In this document: positions 33,192 to 44,235 of the stretch, piece after piece
Position numbering within the stretch: position 1 is the first letter of the stretch
Layout of the letters: every line of letters starts with the position of its first letter
Assembly (NCBI GenBank): GCA_033398695.1
Contig: CM065802.1
Coordinates: 204,743,096 to 204,807,095, forward strand
Origin: Orobanche coerulescens
Lineage: Eukaryota > Streptophyta > Magnoliopsida > Lamiales > Orobanchaceae
DNA: 64,000 nucleotides
Reading direction: 5' to 3'
Program-made: the position numbers and the translations under genes
Notes under the pieces: model-generated
What the model saw: only the letters and a program-made list of their open reading frames with translations
What the model was told of the DNA's origin: nothing
The model's database searches: none

Positions 33192-34943
33192 ATGGCAGAC
33201 AATAATCCTCCAATTGGGGCGGCTGACCCCATTAATTACCCCACCCTCTCCCCCAAAAACAGATCTCGGTCTCCTTCAAATCGGAATCTTAAGTTCAATA
33301 CTCAGAATATAAAAATTATTTCTGATCTGCCCAAGACATGTGAGCCGATCCCTCCTGGGGAGTATCCCCAGTCAACTGCTCCATCAGATCAAGACCCCTC
33401 CTTTATCACAGCTGTCCCACATGATAATAACATTACGTTAAAAAACCACCCTCCATCACATTCACTTCCTTCTTCCCCCACTTGCCAACCGGATTTCATC
33501 AATAAACAAGCATTCTATGTCCCGTCTTCTTCCACAGGAATTAACATAAAAAATCCCACAAATCTGACTGCAACATCATCGCGCGTCGAGAATAAATCCG
33601 TTTCTCACATAGATCCGGCGGTAACCCATACAAACTGTTCGGAACTTAATATCGGAGGGAATCCGATCTCTCTCGATGATTTCCCGTCTCCAGCAACGCT
33701 CGATTTTGTGGCTGCTTCCGCTTCTGAAGAGGCGGTGCAAAAACTATCAAAATCTTCCGCCGGAATCGTACCTACTGGGCGATCTGACCATCCTGATATG
33801 CAAAACACCACAATGGGTCCTAAACCTCCCGTCATCCCGGCGGCTAAATCGTATGCTGCCGCTACTTCCGGCGGCGCGGAGCATTTGCAAGGGGTTTTTG
33901 GCTCGGTTGACCGGTCCGGTGAGGTCCCTACAGTGCTCTTTTCGAAACCGGAGTGTGACAAGGCATCCGAAGCTTTCCGCTTCTCGGTGGTCGGTAAGTT
34001 CTCCTATGGTAAACCGGCTAATGAGGTAATCCGAACCACCCTTCATAACCTCGGGTATAAACCGTGTAAAGTTCAGTATCTTAACCTCCGCCATGTTTTA
34101 ATTACATGTTTTAATGAGGAACAATTTGCTAAACTTCGTATTCAACGTGAAATACCGATAGCCGGACTTCCGATGAGGGTTTTGAAATGGACACCTGATT
34201 TCGATTTTAAAAATGAACCACCGGTCGTTCCGGTTTGGCTTAAAGCATTTGCTCTCCCTATTCAATGGTTCGACGTTCGGAGTTTAAAAACAATTGCCAG
34301 TGTTTTTGGTGAATTTGACGAAGCTACTCTTTCAAATTCTCGTCTAAACTATGCTCGTTTTTGTGTTGAAATAAATCTGGAAACTCCCCCGGTTGAAAAA
34401 TTAGAAATATCTTGTAATGGTAAATCTGTTGCTATAAATGTTCAATTTGAACGGCTGCCAAAATACTGTCATTTTTGCAATCATATTGGCCATGCGGAAA
34501 TGGACTGTTATATTAAGAACCATAAACTCAGGCCGAATTTTGCTGAAAAAAATAAACGCCTTTCTGAAAAGCTTTCTCACGTTAGTCATGCTACTAAAAT
34601 TAACAAAAAAGTTGAAAAAGCCACATTGTTGATTGAACAAGAAGAACAAATGTTTCAACATAAAGAAAATGATAATATTGATCTTGACTTGCACAAAACT
34701 AATTCTCGTGTTGTGCAGGAGGAGGCCTTCCCGGTTAAGGATGCTATATCTAATAACCCATTTCATGTTCTGAATCTTGTTGAGAATAATGAAATTATTG
34801 TGGTAGATTCTGTTGAACCTTCTGATGAACATGTTTTGCAGGCTGATTCTTTGACTCCTTCCCTGGCTGACAAGCCAGGCATGCCTGGGAGAGACTTACT
34901 CTCCCCTGATCTTATCTTGCCCAATGGGGGGACTCCCCCCTAA
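33192..34943 (+). pseudogene. LINE ORF1 (DUF4283 and CCHC zinc knuckle), N-terminal part
   Basis: A 583-codon frame. The N-terminal 250 residues are proline- and serine-rich and low in motifs. A DUF4283-like domain follows at about residues 260-400 (FRFSVVGKFSYGKPANEVIR, VPVWLKAFALPIQWFD). A zinc knuckle CHFCNHIGHAEMDC lies near 430. Plant L1 ORF1 proteins of this type bind RNA in the transposition particle. The frame ends early in a G/C homopolymer region (about 34925-34943), and the C-terminus continues in another frame. Confidence 0.9.
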
Positions 34944-35328
34944 ACCTGTCGGTACTCCCCTACCCAAGACGGAAGGAGTGCCCAAGGACATTTCTGAGTG
35001 TGCTCACAAGAAACCTAAGGAAGTAGAGAATAGTGACTTTTCCCAGGACACTTACTCTGCTTCATCTGATTCTTGCGGAGACACTGAATCAGCCTTGGGC
35101 ATCCCTGACGTTGGCCATGATATTGTCTCTGATCTTGGTGCAGGGCAAGTGGTGAGCGAAAGGAATGAACAGCGTTTACATGATATTGAATATGGGAGAC
35201 AATTAGAAAGGGAGGCCCAAGGCCTCGCTGGTCCATCTAAAGACCACGACCCGAATGATGTTAACAACACGGAGCGCAGGAGGAGAAGCGCTAGAATCCA
35301 TAAACCCCCTACTGTTTCTAATGATTAA
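34924..35328 (+). pseudogene. LINE ORF1, C-terminal part in a shifted frame
   Basis: 134 codons that end RRRRSARIHKPPTVSND, a basic tail typical for the end of plant L1 ORF1. A frameshift at the GGGGGGACTCCCCCC stretch (34926-34940) separates it from the main frame. Its stop codon overlaps the ORF2 start by a few bases (ATGATTAA at 35321-35328). Confidence 0.8.
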
Positions 35329-36208
35329 CACCCTTATTTGGAATGTTAGGGGGATTGGTAAGAAAGATGCTAAACGGAATGTTAAAAACCTGAGTAGAGA
35401 CCACCACGTGAATATTTTGGCTCTAATTGAGCCTAAAATTTCACTTGATTCGGCCTACTTTTGTAAATATCTCGGTTTCGATAAAGTTGTTGCGAACCAA
35501 AGTAACCACATTTGGGTGTTCTTTGATCATAATTTTTCTCTTCAAATCTTGAAAAACACTGCTCACTTGCTACACATGGAAGTCAGTTCAAATGCATCTC
35601 CTATCCCCTTCTAATTAACCATTGTTTATGGGAAAAATACTAGGGTCGAAAGGAGGGCTCTTTGGGATGACCTTCTTACTGTTAGCAATAATCAGGGGCC
35701 GTGGATTGTGGGAGGCGATTTTAATATTATTTTACACTCCCATGAAAAAGGTGGTGCGTCTCCTATCCCTTCGGAGATGGAAGACTTCCATGATTCTCTT
35801 TTTGATTGTAATCTTATTGACTTTGGCTTCATTGGTCCGCCATTTACGTGGTATAGTAATTTCATTTGGCAAAGGCTCGATAGAGTTTTACACTCTCCGA
35901 CTTGGCTTGATACCTTCCCGGATTCGAGTGTAAAACACCTATCCCGCCTTCACTCGGACCATTCGGCTATTCTTTGTAGTTTTGGTAACAACAAGTTCAA
36001 ACCTAAACCCTCGTTTCGTTTTCAAAATATGTGGATCAAGCATAAAGATTTTTTGGGGATTGTTAGAGATTCTTGGCAGATCCCGGTTCATTCGTCGGGC
36101 ATGTTCAAACTTTTGAACAAACTTTCGAGAATTAAACTTTCTTTAAAAGATTGGAATAAAACTCATTTTGGCGATATTTTCACCAAAGTTTTGAAGCTAG
36201 GGAGCTAG
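35321..36208 (+). pseudogene. LINE ORF2, endonuclease domain
   Basis: Starts MINTLIWNVRGIGKKDAKRN at 35321. Endonuclease motifs of the APE type appear in order: WNVRG, ALIEPK, VGGDFNIIL (about 35708), RLDRVL and LHSDHSAIL (about 35950-35970). One stop codon near 35612 and a change of frame at about 35615-35700 interrupt it, and it leaves frame again at about 36190-36208. The acidic and histidine residues that cut the target DNA look preserved, but the frame does not. Confidence 0.88.
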
Positions 36209-37030
36209 TGTCGGATGCCGAGATCAAGTTCGATAATAACCCTTCCGACAACAATCTTATTTTTTTAAACAAAACCAAAGCCAATCTCAATCTTACGATG
36301 GCTATGGAAGAGGACTTTTGGAAACAAAAAACCAATTTGAAATGGTGCCTTGAAGGGGAACGGAACACTAAATTTTTTCATGACCTTATCAAATCCAAAA
36401 GGAGCAAAGGCAAAATCTTTCAAATTATGGATGGTACCCAAATTACGGACCCCGTCGATATCCAAAATTCTGGAGTTAGTTATTTTTCTACTATTTTTAA
36501 ATGTTCTGATTATACTCCTGCTGATATTAAGCCTGACATTATTCCTTGTGTCATTAATCCGGATGACAACCACAATTTGTGTGCCATGCCGGATGTGGAT
36601 GAAATTAAAAAAGCTGTTTTTAGTATTGACCCAGGTAGTGTGGCCGGCCCGGATGGTTTTAATGCCTTATTTTTTCACAAGTGCTGGGACATTATTGCTA
36701 CTGATGTATGTGAGGCAGTGTGGGATTTTTTCTCCGGAAACCCCATGCCCAAATCCTTTTCGTGTACTACTATTACTCTTATTCCCAAATGCTCCCCTCC
36801 CCTTGCTTGGAAGGATTTTAGGCCGATAAGCCTTTGTAATACCACTTATAAAATTATTGCGAAAATCCTCAGTACCAGATTGGGCCGCCTTCTTCCGCAA
36901 ATTCTCAAATTTGACCTAATCAAGCTTCATTAAAGGCCGTCTCATTACCGATAATATTTTAACGGCCCAAGAAGTTTGTCATGACATAACTAATTCTAAT
37001 TGAACGTCTTGATTAAATTAGATATGGAAA
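36208..37030 (+). pseudogene. LINE ORF2, N-terminal RT segment
   Basis: A 241-codon frame (36208-36933) with WCLEGERNTKFFHDLIK, GPDGFNALFFHKCWD and DFRPISLCNTTYKIIAKIL, the conserved start of L1 RT. It is followed by a decayed stretch to about 37100 where GRLITDNIL and LDMEKA can be recognised in other frames. Confidence 0.88.
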
Positions 37031-37105
37031 AAGCTACGATAGGCTTAATGGGATTTTCTATTAAAAATTTTAAAAGCCTTCGGTTTCTCGGATGCTTGGG
37101 CTGCC

Positions 37106-38674
37106 ATGATCTATCGTTGCATTTCGAATTGTTGGTTTTCGATTCTTATTAATGGGAGTCCTGTGGGCTTTTTTAAGTCCGACAGGGGCATCAGACAAGG
37201 TGACCCCCTGTCGCCTCTTCTCTTTGTGATTGCGTCCGACTATTTATCTAGACTCTTGGATAAAACTTTTCTTACCCACCCCGATATGTTTTCCAAAATC
37301 AGGAAGAAGGTTCGGATTTCACATATTGCCTATGCTGATGATGTGTTAATCTTTACCAATGCTTCCTACAACAATCTCCTCATTCTCAAAAATTGCCTAG
37401 ATCACTACACAGCGAGCTCAGGACAAAAGATTAATAACTCTAAAAGTTCTTTTATTTTTGCCAAGCCGAACAATGAGTTGGTTCGTATGGTGAAACAAAC
37501 GACTGGATTTTCTCAAACGAGTCTCCCAATTAATTACTTGGGAGCCCCCTTGTGGAAAGGGAATCAAACTTTTGACATGTATGGTGAGCTTATTGCTAAA
37601 ACTTGCGCCAAATTCCAGTCGTGGAATCACCGATTGCTTAACTCGGATGGCAGACTTGAACTTATTAAAACTACCCTGAGCTCTATTCCTTTCTATTGTC
37701 TCCAAGTCCTTAAACCCCCTAAAAATGTCATTACCTTCTTCGAACGGCTTTTTAACAAATTTCTTTGGGGTACCAATGACAATAGAAAGAGACTTCATTG
37801 GGGAGCATGGCTTAAGCTTTGTTATCCTAAGGAAGAAGGTGGTCTTGGCTGTAGGAGTCTGGGGGACATCATTAAAGCGGCTAAAATTAAACTTTGGTGG
37901 TGGTTTCGTACCTCATCTAATATTTGGACCCAATTCATGAAGGCTAAATATTGTAAACGTCTTCACCCCATGGTGGTTAAATCAAACCCCAATGACTCTC
38001 CCACATGGAAAAATCTTTGCGACATTCGTTACTTAGCTGATAAATGGATTTTTTGGTACATTGGTGATGGCGATATCTCGTTTTGGCACGACAATTGGTG
38101 TGACTTTAGCCCGCTGTCCCAATGGGCCTCTAACCCTCGGCTAAACACCACCATTAACCATTTCTGGACTTCACACGGATGGGATCGATCAAAACTTCTC
38201 TCCGTCATTCCCTCGGATCTTGGGGATTATGTTATGACCTTTCCCACTCATGTTGAGTCGGGCCTTACCGCTAATAAGGCCGTTTGGAAACTTACCTCCC
38301 ACGGCGGTTTTTCCTTTAAAAGTGCGTGGAAGGCTATCCGCCAACGTCATGATACTCATCTTATTTTAAAATATTGCTGGAATCAAATTATTACTCCTAC
38401 TATGTCTTTTTTCATGGTTAGGCTTTTGAAAAAATGGATTCCCACTCCGGACGGCCTTAGATCGAGGGGCATAATTGCTGATGATTCTTGTTTTTGTTGT
38501 GATAGCACCGAGGACCTACCCCATCTTTTTCTTAATGGACCGATTGCTTCTTCGGTTTGGGCCAACTTTTGTACCTTATTGGGCATTCCTCTTTTACAAA
38601 CCCGCTCTATTACTTTAGTTATGTCCCATTGGTTTAACAAAGCCTCGGGTGCTATCCACATTTTACGCAGATAG
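37106..38674 (+). pseudogene. LINE ORF2, RT core and zf-RVT segment
   Basis: A 522-codon frame with GIRQGDPLSPLLF (about residue 30) and the catalytic site AYADDVLIF (about residues 75-83). It continues through INYLGAPLWKG, the long thumb region and a cysteine- and histidine-bearing zf-RVT region (FCCDSTEDLPHLF near 455). It ends at the junction with the gypsy fragment; the last residues (ILRR) read into the junction. The C-terminal RNase H or tail region seen in some family members is absent. Confidence 0.9.
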
Positions 38675-39177
38675 ATCAGTTCCACCATCATCGGTATTCA
38701 GGGCATAGCACAAATAACCGATACAGTCTTGTTTCAACAATTTCATTGCCTTGACGGCTGAAATCACACTGCCTGAACTACCCGGTTTACGACCCACAAA
38801 AGTATGCTCGACACCATCTTCCGCTAATATAGAAATAGTTCGCATCCGATAGTTCATAATAGCACCATGCCGACTCAACCAATCATCTCCGAGGATCACA
38901 TTCTCTCCCTTCAGATCTACCACAATGAGGTCTGAAGGCCGATCTCGACTCCCAATATACACAGGATAATCCTTAACCTCTCGGTTACCAATCAAACACT
39001 CCCCACTAGGAGTACCCACTACAAACGGTTCACACTCAATCAAACAATCAAGACCCAAACATTTCACACAATCAAGAGCAATAACTGAATGAGTAGCTCC
39101 TGAATCAAATAATATTGAAATAGACTGAGAAAGTATTTGCGTGGTACCTGCAGCTACTGGAGCCTCTGTGTCGTCTA
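38673..39177 (-). pseudogene. Gypsy element C, protease region
   Basis: On the minus strand the frame reads ISILFDSGATHSVIALDCV and continues ILGDDWLSRHGAIMNYR: a retropepsin-like domain with an intact D-S-G active site. The upstream codons (about 39177) continue beyond the solo LTR at 40660, where QMRRADD precedes them. It ends at the LINE junction, so RT and all later domains are missing. Confidence 0.88.
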
Positions 39178-40659
39178 TGTTGGAATATAAAACGCAGCGG
39201 AAGCGAGATGGATGAAACGAATATATATGGTTTTATAAACTAACCAAAAAAATTGTGGATCTATTTAGGCTTGTCAATTAATTAATTAAACACACTAATT
39301 AGCAATTTAAATATACGTATTTACGCAGTAGAATTGGTAATTCATACTTTTGAAGCGAAGTGGTAGAAAATCCCTTTGGGTCGATCGAACTCCTCCTCGT
39401 ACTCCTCCTTGATCTTCTTGTATTTCTACCTCAAGATATTCTAGAGTATGTCCTGTCTATATCCGGATGTCGTGTGGGCAACAATCTACCGAACTGCTTG
39501 GACTGTGATATGGGTCGGCCGAACAACTTTTTCTTTCAAAAAATACCTTACAAATTTTCTCTCTATTTTTCTTGAATATTTGTGTATTTAGAAAAATATT
39601 GTGTTAGCTAAATTGTGGAATCCAAGACACAAGTCAAGATCCACAATTAAACACAAAATTAGAGAAAAATCGAAAAATTTTGTGACAAGAAGAGTATCAA
39701 AAATCGGCCCCCCATGTACTCCTTTTATAGGTGTTTTAGGCTACTCTAGGGACCTTAAGGAGGATAAAGTAAGGACTCCCAATAGATATCATCTTTCCAA
39801 TATTAGGACTCTTTCTAATATAATGACTCTATTAATATCAACTTAATCCACTAAAAGGTTGATATTGCACTTCCTACCAAAATCCCAAATTACGAAATTG
39901 GGCTCCCTTTTGAATTAATTATTTCCCGTGTTTAAGATATTCCATGTCCATTAATTAATTTAAGCTACTGACAGCTTTTAATTAATTAATGTGTTATACA
40001 TGAGTATACCACTCAAGCTTTATTATTATATCGGAAAATTAATTCCACCTGCAGGGTTTAATATAATAATCTTTCGAGTGCCTCAAGGGACATGATCAGC
40101 CCGACTAGTCGGGACACGGTTTCTAGCTATAATATTAATTATTATATAAATAATAATATTCCCAAAATATCGAGCATATTGAGTCAATCATTTTGGCTCC
40201 CACCCATGATAAATCAAAGCAATAAATATTACATATATATAATTAAATATTAATCACTAGATTTAATAATTATCCGAGATGTACGTTCTTCTTATAGTTA
40301 GTACAGAAGAATCTATCTCACCTCGATCCTGTTCAACGTACACCGAATACGCTAATATATGCTAATGGTCAAGACGAACCAATCTCAAGTATATACTACA
40401 ACCTCTCACATAATGAACTAATGTTATATAGGTTGTGAACTAATTATTACTATATAAGGAACCGATAATGTGATCTTCTGTGTGACACGACACACCACAT
40501 TATCTACAATATAAAGTAATTTAGACAACATTTTCATAATCATAGCGTGAATAAATATGCAAAAACATGTGACAAATGAATTAAATATTCTCATAGATAA
40601 AGACCGAAAAATTAGGTAATACAAGCATAAAGTATGCTTTGATGTATACAACCCTAACG
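39178..40659. mobile_element. Solo LTR (copia type) inside gypsy element C
   Basis: A 1482-bp segment that starts TGTTGGAATATAAAACGCAG and ends ACCCTAACG (the usual terminal CA mutated to CG). It is flanked by GTCTA (39173-39177) and GTCTG (40660-40664), a 5-bp duplication with one change. Removing it joins the gag-protease reading of C. There is no internal region, so this is a solo LTR left by recombination. The word CAGCGGAAG near its start also occurs near the start of the copia LTRs at 24615 and 29013, which suggests a related family. Confidence 0.88.
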
Positions 40660-41648
40660 GTCTGCGCGTCTCATTTGATACACCCTCGGCTGTACTGAAC
40701 CCACACTCGATGCAGCCTGATGGTCTAACCGGCCTCGGCCTCTACCTCATCCCAAAGTCAGTTGTGGCTGACTAGTTGTAGTCCCCGGGTTCACACTTGG
40801 AGTATGTGCCGAATTCTGATGTTTGGCGAGCCTGGTGGCAACCTCACAATAAGCAGCCCTGTGACCAGTCTGTCCGCACGTAAAATAGGTCGTAGGAGGA
40901 AAGGGGCACTCTCTGAATAGGTGGCCTGTTTGATTACAATTAAAACATTGCCTCTGCCAAATGCAGAAGAATGGCCCGGTCGTGAATTGGGAGCACTATT
41001 GGCTTGATGAACCGGATTCCCGATAACAGAATGAGTGGCCTGAGGTTTGCAAAATCCACTACCCTTGCTTCTTTAAAAACCACCAAACGTCTTCAACTTC
41101 TTGCTCTAGGTACCCAATCCTGATGCAGAAATAACCATCTCGATGGTCAAGGCACGATCTTGGTATTCTTTCAAAGTAGCACATCTGAAGCCTGCCATAC
41201 CCTTTCGGATCCTGGGTTTCATCCTCAAATCAAAGTAACGGATCTTATCCGCTTCGATCCTCACCTGCTCACGAACATGACTCAGTTGTTGATTATATGT
41301 AACAATGGCTTCAGTGATAGGTACATCCTGTGGAGTTGCAGTAAAGAAGTCTGCAATACGTTTCTCTTTAACTGGACACGGACAATACTCCTCTTCCACA
41401 GTAGCCTTAAACTCGGCCCAGGTGGCCACATGATCAGTAGGCCCAACAGCTTCCCACCAATCCGCAGTTTCCTTGTCAAGAAAGTACTGCGCAATAGGAA
41501 CTCATCTCTCCCCGGGACATGCGATAGCATCGAAAACCTTGCCAAACTGGAACAACCAACCCTCCCAGCCTAACGTATAAGACGCACCAGCGAAACGGGG
41601 AGGTTGCATCTTCATCACTCCCGGGAGCCACTTACTAGCCCCAGGAAT
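40660..41648 (-). pseudogene. Gypsy element C, gag region
   Basis: Minus-strand frames carry DLRMKPRIRKGMAGFRCATL (41106-41429) and two zinc knuckles near 40870-40960: CFNCNQTGHLFREC is intact, while the second reads YFTCGQTGHRAAYC, with the first cysteine replaced. Further gag (QYFLDKETADWWEAVG) lies upstream in another frame (about 41430-41520). The region is interrupted at 41649 by the LTR of element D. Confidence 0.85.
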
Positions 41649-41803
41649 TGTAATATCCGGATTTATTACTGTGTATTTCATCTGTATTCAAACCCTGTAT
41701 TATTCGGATTTGTGGGTTTGATTATTGGAGTATGATATTTCTTGCATTGGCATCCTTGTACTTAAGTATAACAACATGCAATTTTTCTCATGCAAACTCG
41801 TGA

Positions 41804-42028
41804 TAGCGCACGCTAAGAATGTAGCTTAACGCGCGCTATCGGCTATTACTAGCGCATGCTACGTATGTAGGAGTTGCGTGCGCTAGACACTGAATTATTG
41901 AGGTAGGTGACTAGCACATGCGCCAGCCGGGACATGGGTCCGGGATAAGATTCCCGCGGACGAACCTGGACAGATTTGGAGTCAACGCTTATTAGCGCGC
42001 GCTAAGTATGTATTGTAGCGTGCGCTAA
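41804..42028 (+). repeat. Palindrome cluster, U3 block of LTR D
   Basis: TAGCGCACGCTAA, TTAACGCGCGCTA, TAGCGCATGCTA, TTGCGTGCGCTA, TTAGCGCGCGCTAA and TAGCGTGCGCTAA, between the LTR start and the TATA box. Confidence 0.9.
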
Positions 42029-42048
42029 TTAGCTAAAGTGCAAAATAT

Positions 42049-42055
42049 TATAAAT
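42049..42055 (+). promoter_or_regulatory. TATA box in LTR D
   Basis: TATAAAT, about 20 bp after the last palindrome of the U3 cluster. Confidence 0.6.
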
Positions 42056-42873
42056 GAGACAACCACCCGTTTTGGCTTGCATTTCCTTCGTCCATTCTTC
42101 ATTCTTGAGAGGCCAGAGAGCTATAATCATCCTTCTAACACACTTAGAACACATCTTAGTGATCCTTGAATATTGGTTATCACTTGTGAGTGATCATTGA
42201 AGAGAAGTAACACCTTGGAGTGACACATAACCAACCGGAGTCGGATTTCAGTGATTTCGGCATATCAAGGTATGTTCAATCTATCTCCAACCTTAGATTT
42301 GGATCCTAAGGAATTAAATGATCATGTTAATGAGATATTGAATTTCATTAGTGAATTATTCAACAACATCATGTTTAGAAGATTGGAATGTCTACGATTA
42401 CGATATTATTGTTGGAACCTTGAAATCGGAATCCTAATACTTCAAATGATGAGAGAAACATTCTGAAGCTAACAATCCGTATGATTTATGTTATCTTTGT
42501 GATCACGAATTGGAGGTGATATTATTTCGGTTATAAGAACTTAAAGGAAGAATCATCTTAAGAAATATTCTTTCGTATAAGTTGGAATTGTTAGTTCACC
42601 TCAAGATGAAGTCTGAATATGTATAATGATAGTAGAATCTAATACATCAACCGGAGATCACCAACTTCGCATGAGAATTGTAATGAAGACGGATTATGGT
42701 GTTATGATGATGATACGTATACTTGCACCTCGAAGTTGTTATTATCCACGAGATCATTCATAAAGGTTATGATCATAACATGAAGCCGGATAACAAACAT
42801 TAATTACTGAGGAATTCGCTTACTTCATCACCATTTGTATAATTTGCTGCCCTCCAGTGAACTGCCATGCACT

Positions 42874-43091
42874 ATTAGCGTGCGCTAAGCTACGTGAATT
42901 AACGTGCGCTATCGAGTACGTTTAGCGTACGCCACGATTGGGACTTAGCGTGCATTAAGTCATCAGCTGAGTCAGTCGGCTGATCAGTGAGGCACTGACC
43001 ACGCCTGGTTAGCGTACGCTAGGCTGTGTGTACTGCGTGCGCTAACGAGTAGCATTAACGTACGCTACATAGGATTCGTAGCGTGCGTTAA
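42874..43091 (+). repeat. Palindrome cluster, downstream block of LTR D
   Basis: About eight motif copies and variants (TTAGCGTGCGCTAA, TTAGCGTACGCTAG, TTAACGTACGCTA, TAGCGTGCGTTAA). Confidence 0.9.
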
Positions 43092-43360
43092 GCTATCCAG
43101 ACAGATTGCATATTAAGGACTTTCTACCGTAATTGTTGAATTGTTAGACGTTTGTTCGGCATGAAATGAATTCTATGCTATTTCTTTTGTTAAGGTTCGA
43201 GCTTAACACGTGATTGATCGAAGGGGACGACCTTCGAGTATTTTGATATTCGTGGAAGTTTATTCTTGTCAACGAACCGAGGCAAGTACTCTAAATTAAA
43301 ATTGTTTATATTATGACAATTATGATGTGATTGTATCGTGTAAATATGTTGTGATTATAT

Positions 43361-43504
43361 GTCCACCATGCGTTGATCCGACGGGAATCATCATGGGAAT
43401 CTATAGCTGTGTGCGCTGGATCGTTGGACAGGTAGTTCCACCATGTGTTGGTCCGACGGGATCATTATGGGAATCTATAGTTGTGTGCGCTGGATCGTTG
43501 GAAT
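43361..43504 (+). repeat. Tandem units in LTR D
   Basis: Two units with CCACCATG(C/T)GTTG, TCCGACGGGA and GCGCTGGATCGTTGGA. The outer bases of a unit (GATCC with GGATC) can pair, as in A. Confidence 0.85.
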
Positions 43505-43621
43505 ACCATCAGTATGTTGAAACTGTTATGATATGATATGTGTTGTGGATATTTCTCGTTGGAGAAACTTGTTATGATATAATTGTTGATTATATCACTG
43601 TTGTATGATTATTGTACTTGT

Positions 43622-43654
43622 ACTAGCATCGTTGTGCTAACCCCTTCGGGGGTG
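43622..43654 (+). promoter_or_regulatory. Conserved double hairpin, LTR D
   Basis: TAGCA/TGCTA, then ACCCC-TTCG-GGGGT; it ends about 345 nt before the LTR end. Confidence 0.72.
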
Positions 43655-44000
43655 AACATTTGTGTATGTTCAGGATCCAGGAGAGCGGGGAAACAACCAC
43701 TGGAGATGCATGACGACGAGGGTGCAGAGTGATGTTCGTAGGGTTTCATCTGTTGTTTGTTGGTTATTTCAATAAGTACTCGAGTACGTCGTCAGTTTAT
43801 AATGTTTGGATTCTATTGATGTAATAATAATTCTTCATTGGATATTTGTATTCTCGGTTTTGAACCAGACGGTTGTATTTTATTTCAGCAATTTCATAAA
43901 TTGGTATCTGTTATTGTCATTTCCTTTATTCAGCCTTGTAAATTCTTATGTAAAGGATTTACGGCGCTGTAATATTCCTGAATATATCGGGGGTGTTACA

Positions 44001-44235
44001 GAATATGGTATCAGAGCTAAGATTATGGATATCTTGGCCATTGGGTTAAAATAGGAGTCATTTACGTCTTTTGAGATAACCGGCCGTGAATAACATCACT
44101 GTACTGCCTACGTCTTCATGCGAACGGTGGTTGTAAGTTCCTAAACTCTATCTCGTTCTTTACATACTGTACCTTTTTATACTTGAACATTAGAACGATG
44201 TTGTTTCCTGTATATTAAGTACTTGTGCTTACAGT
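44001..44235 (+). other. Leader and primer site of element D
   Basis: TGGTATCAGAGC at 44006-44017 matches the initiator methionine-tRNA primer site. The following sequence resembles the leader of A (ATGGATATCTTGGC, AACATCACTGT). Confidence 0.85.

Larger units (their letters stand above)
33046..38672 (+). mobile_element. L1-type LINE, 3' truncated (plus strand)
   Basis: ORF1 (33192-35328, frameshifted) and ORF2 (35321-38672, broken in several places) in the usual L1 order, after a short 5' leader that includes a GCCGCCTAGGGCGGC hairpin (about 33150-33166). The 3' part of ORF2, the 3' UTR and the poly(A) tail are absent; the sequence switches at 38673 to a gypsy protease in the opposite orientation. 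LINE copies are usually 5' truncated, so the loss of the 3' end instead is notable. The 5' boundary is approximate. Confidence 0.88.
41649..44000 (+). repeat. 5' LTR of element D
   Basis: 2352 bp, TGTAATATCCGGATT to GGGGGTGTTACA. It contains two palindrome clusters (41804-42028, 42874-43091), a TATA box (42049-42055), tandem units (43361-43504) and the double hairpin (43622-43654). The layout matches the LTR of A. A 71-codon frame at 42251-42466 has no recognisable motif. Confidence 0.92.

Noticed and set aside
33605..34832. Minus-strand frames opposite LINE ORF1
   Set aside because: Shadows of ORF1; no motif of their own.
39360..39846. Two frames inside the solo LTR
   Set aside because: LTR sequence; no domain and no matching gene context.
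42251..42466. Possible small gene in LTR D
   Set aside because: No match to known motifs and not evident in the LTRs of A, the same family.
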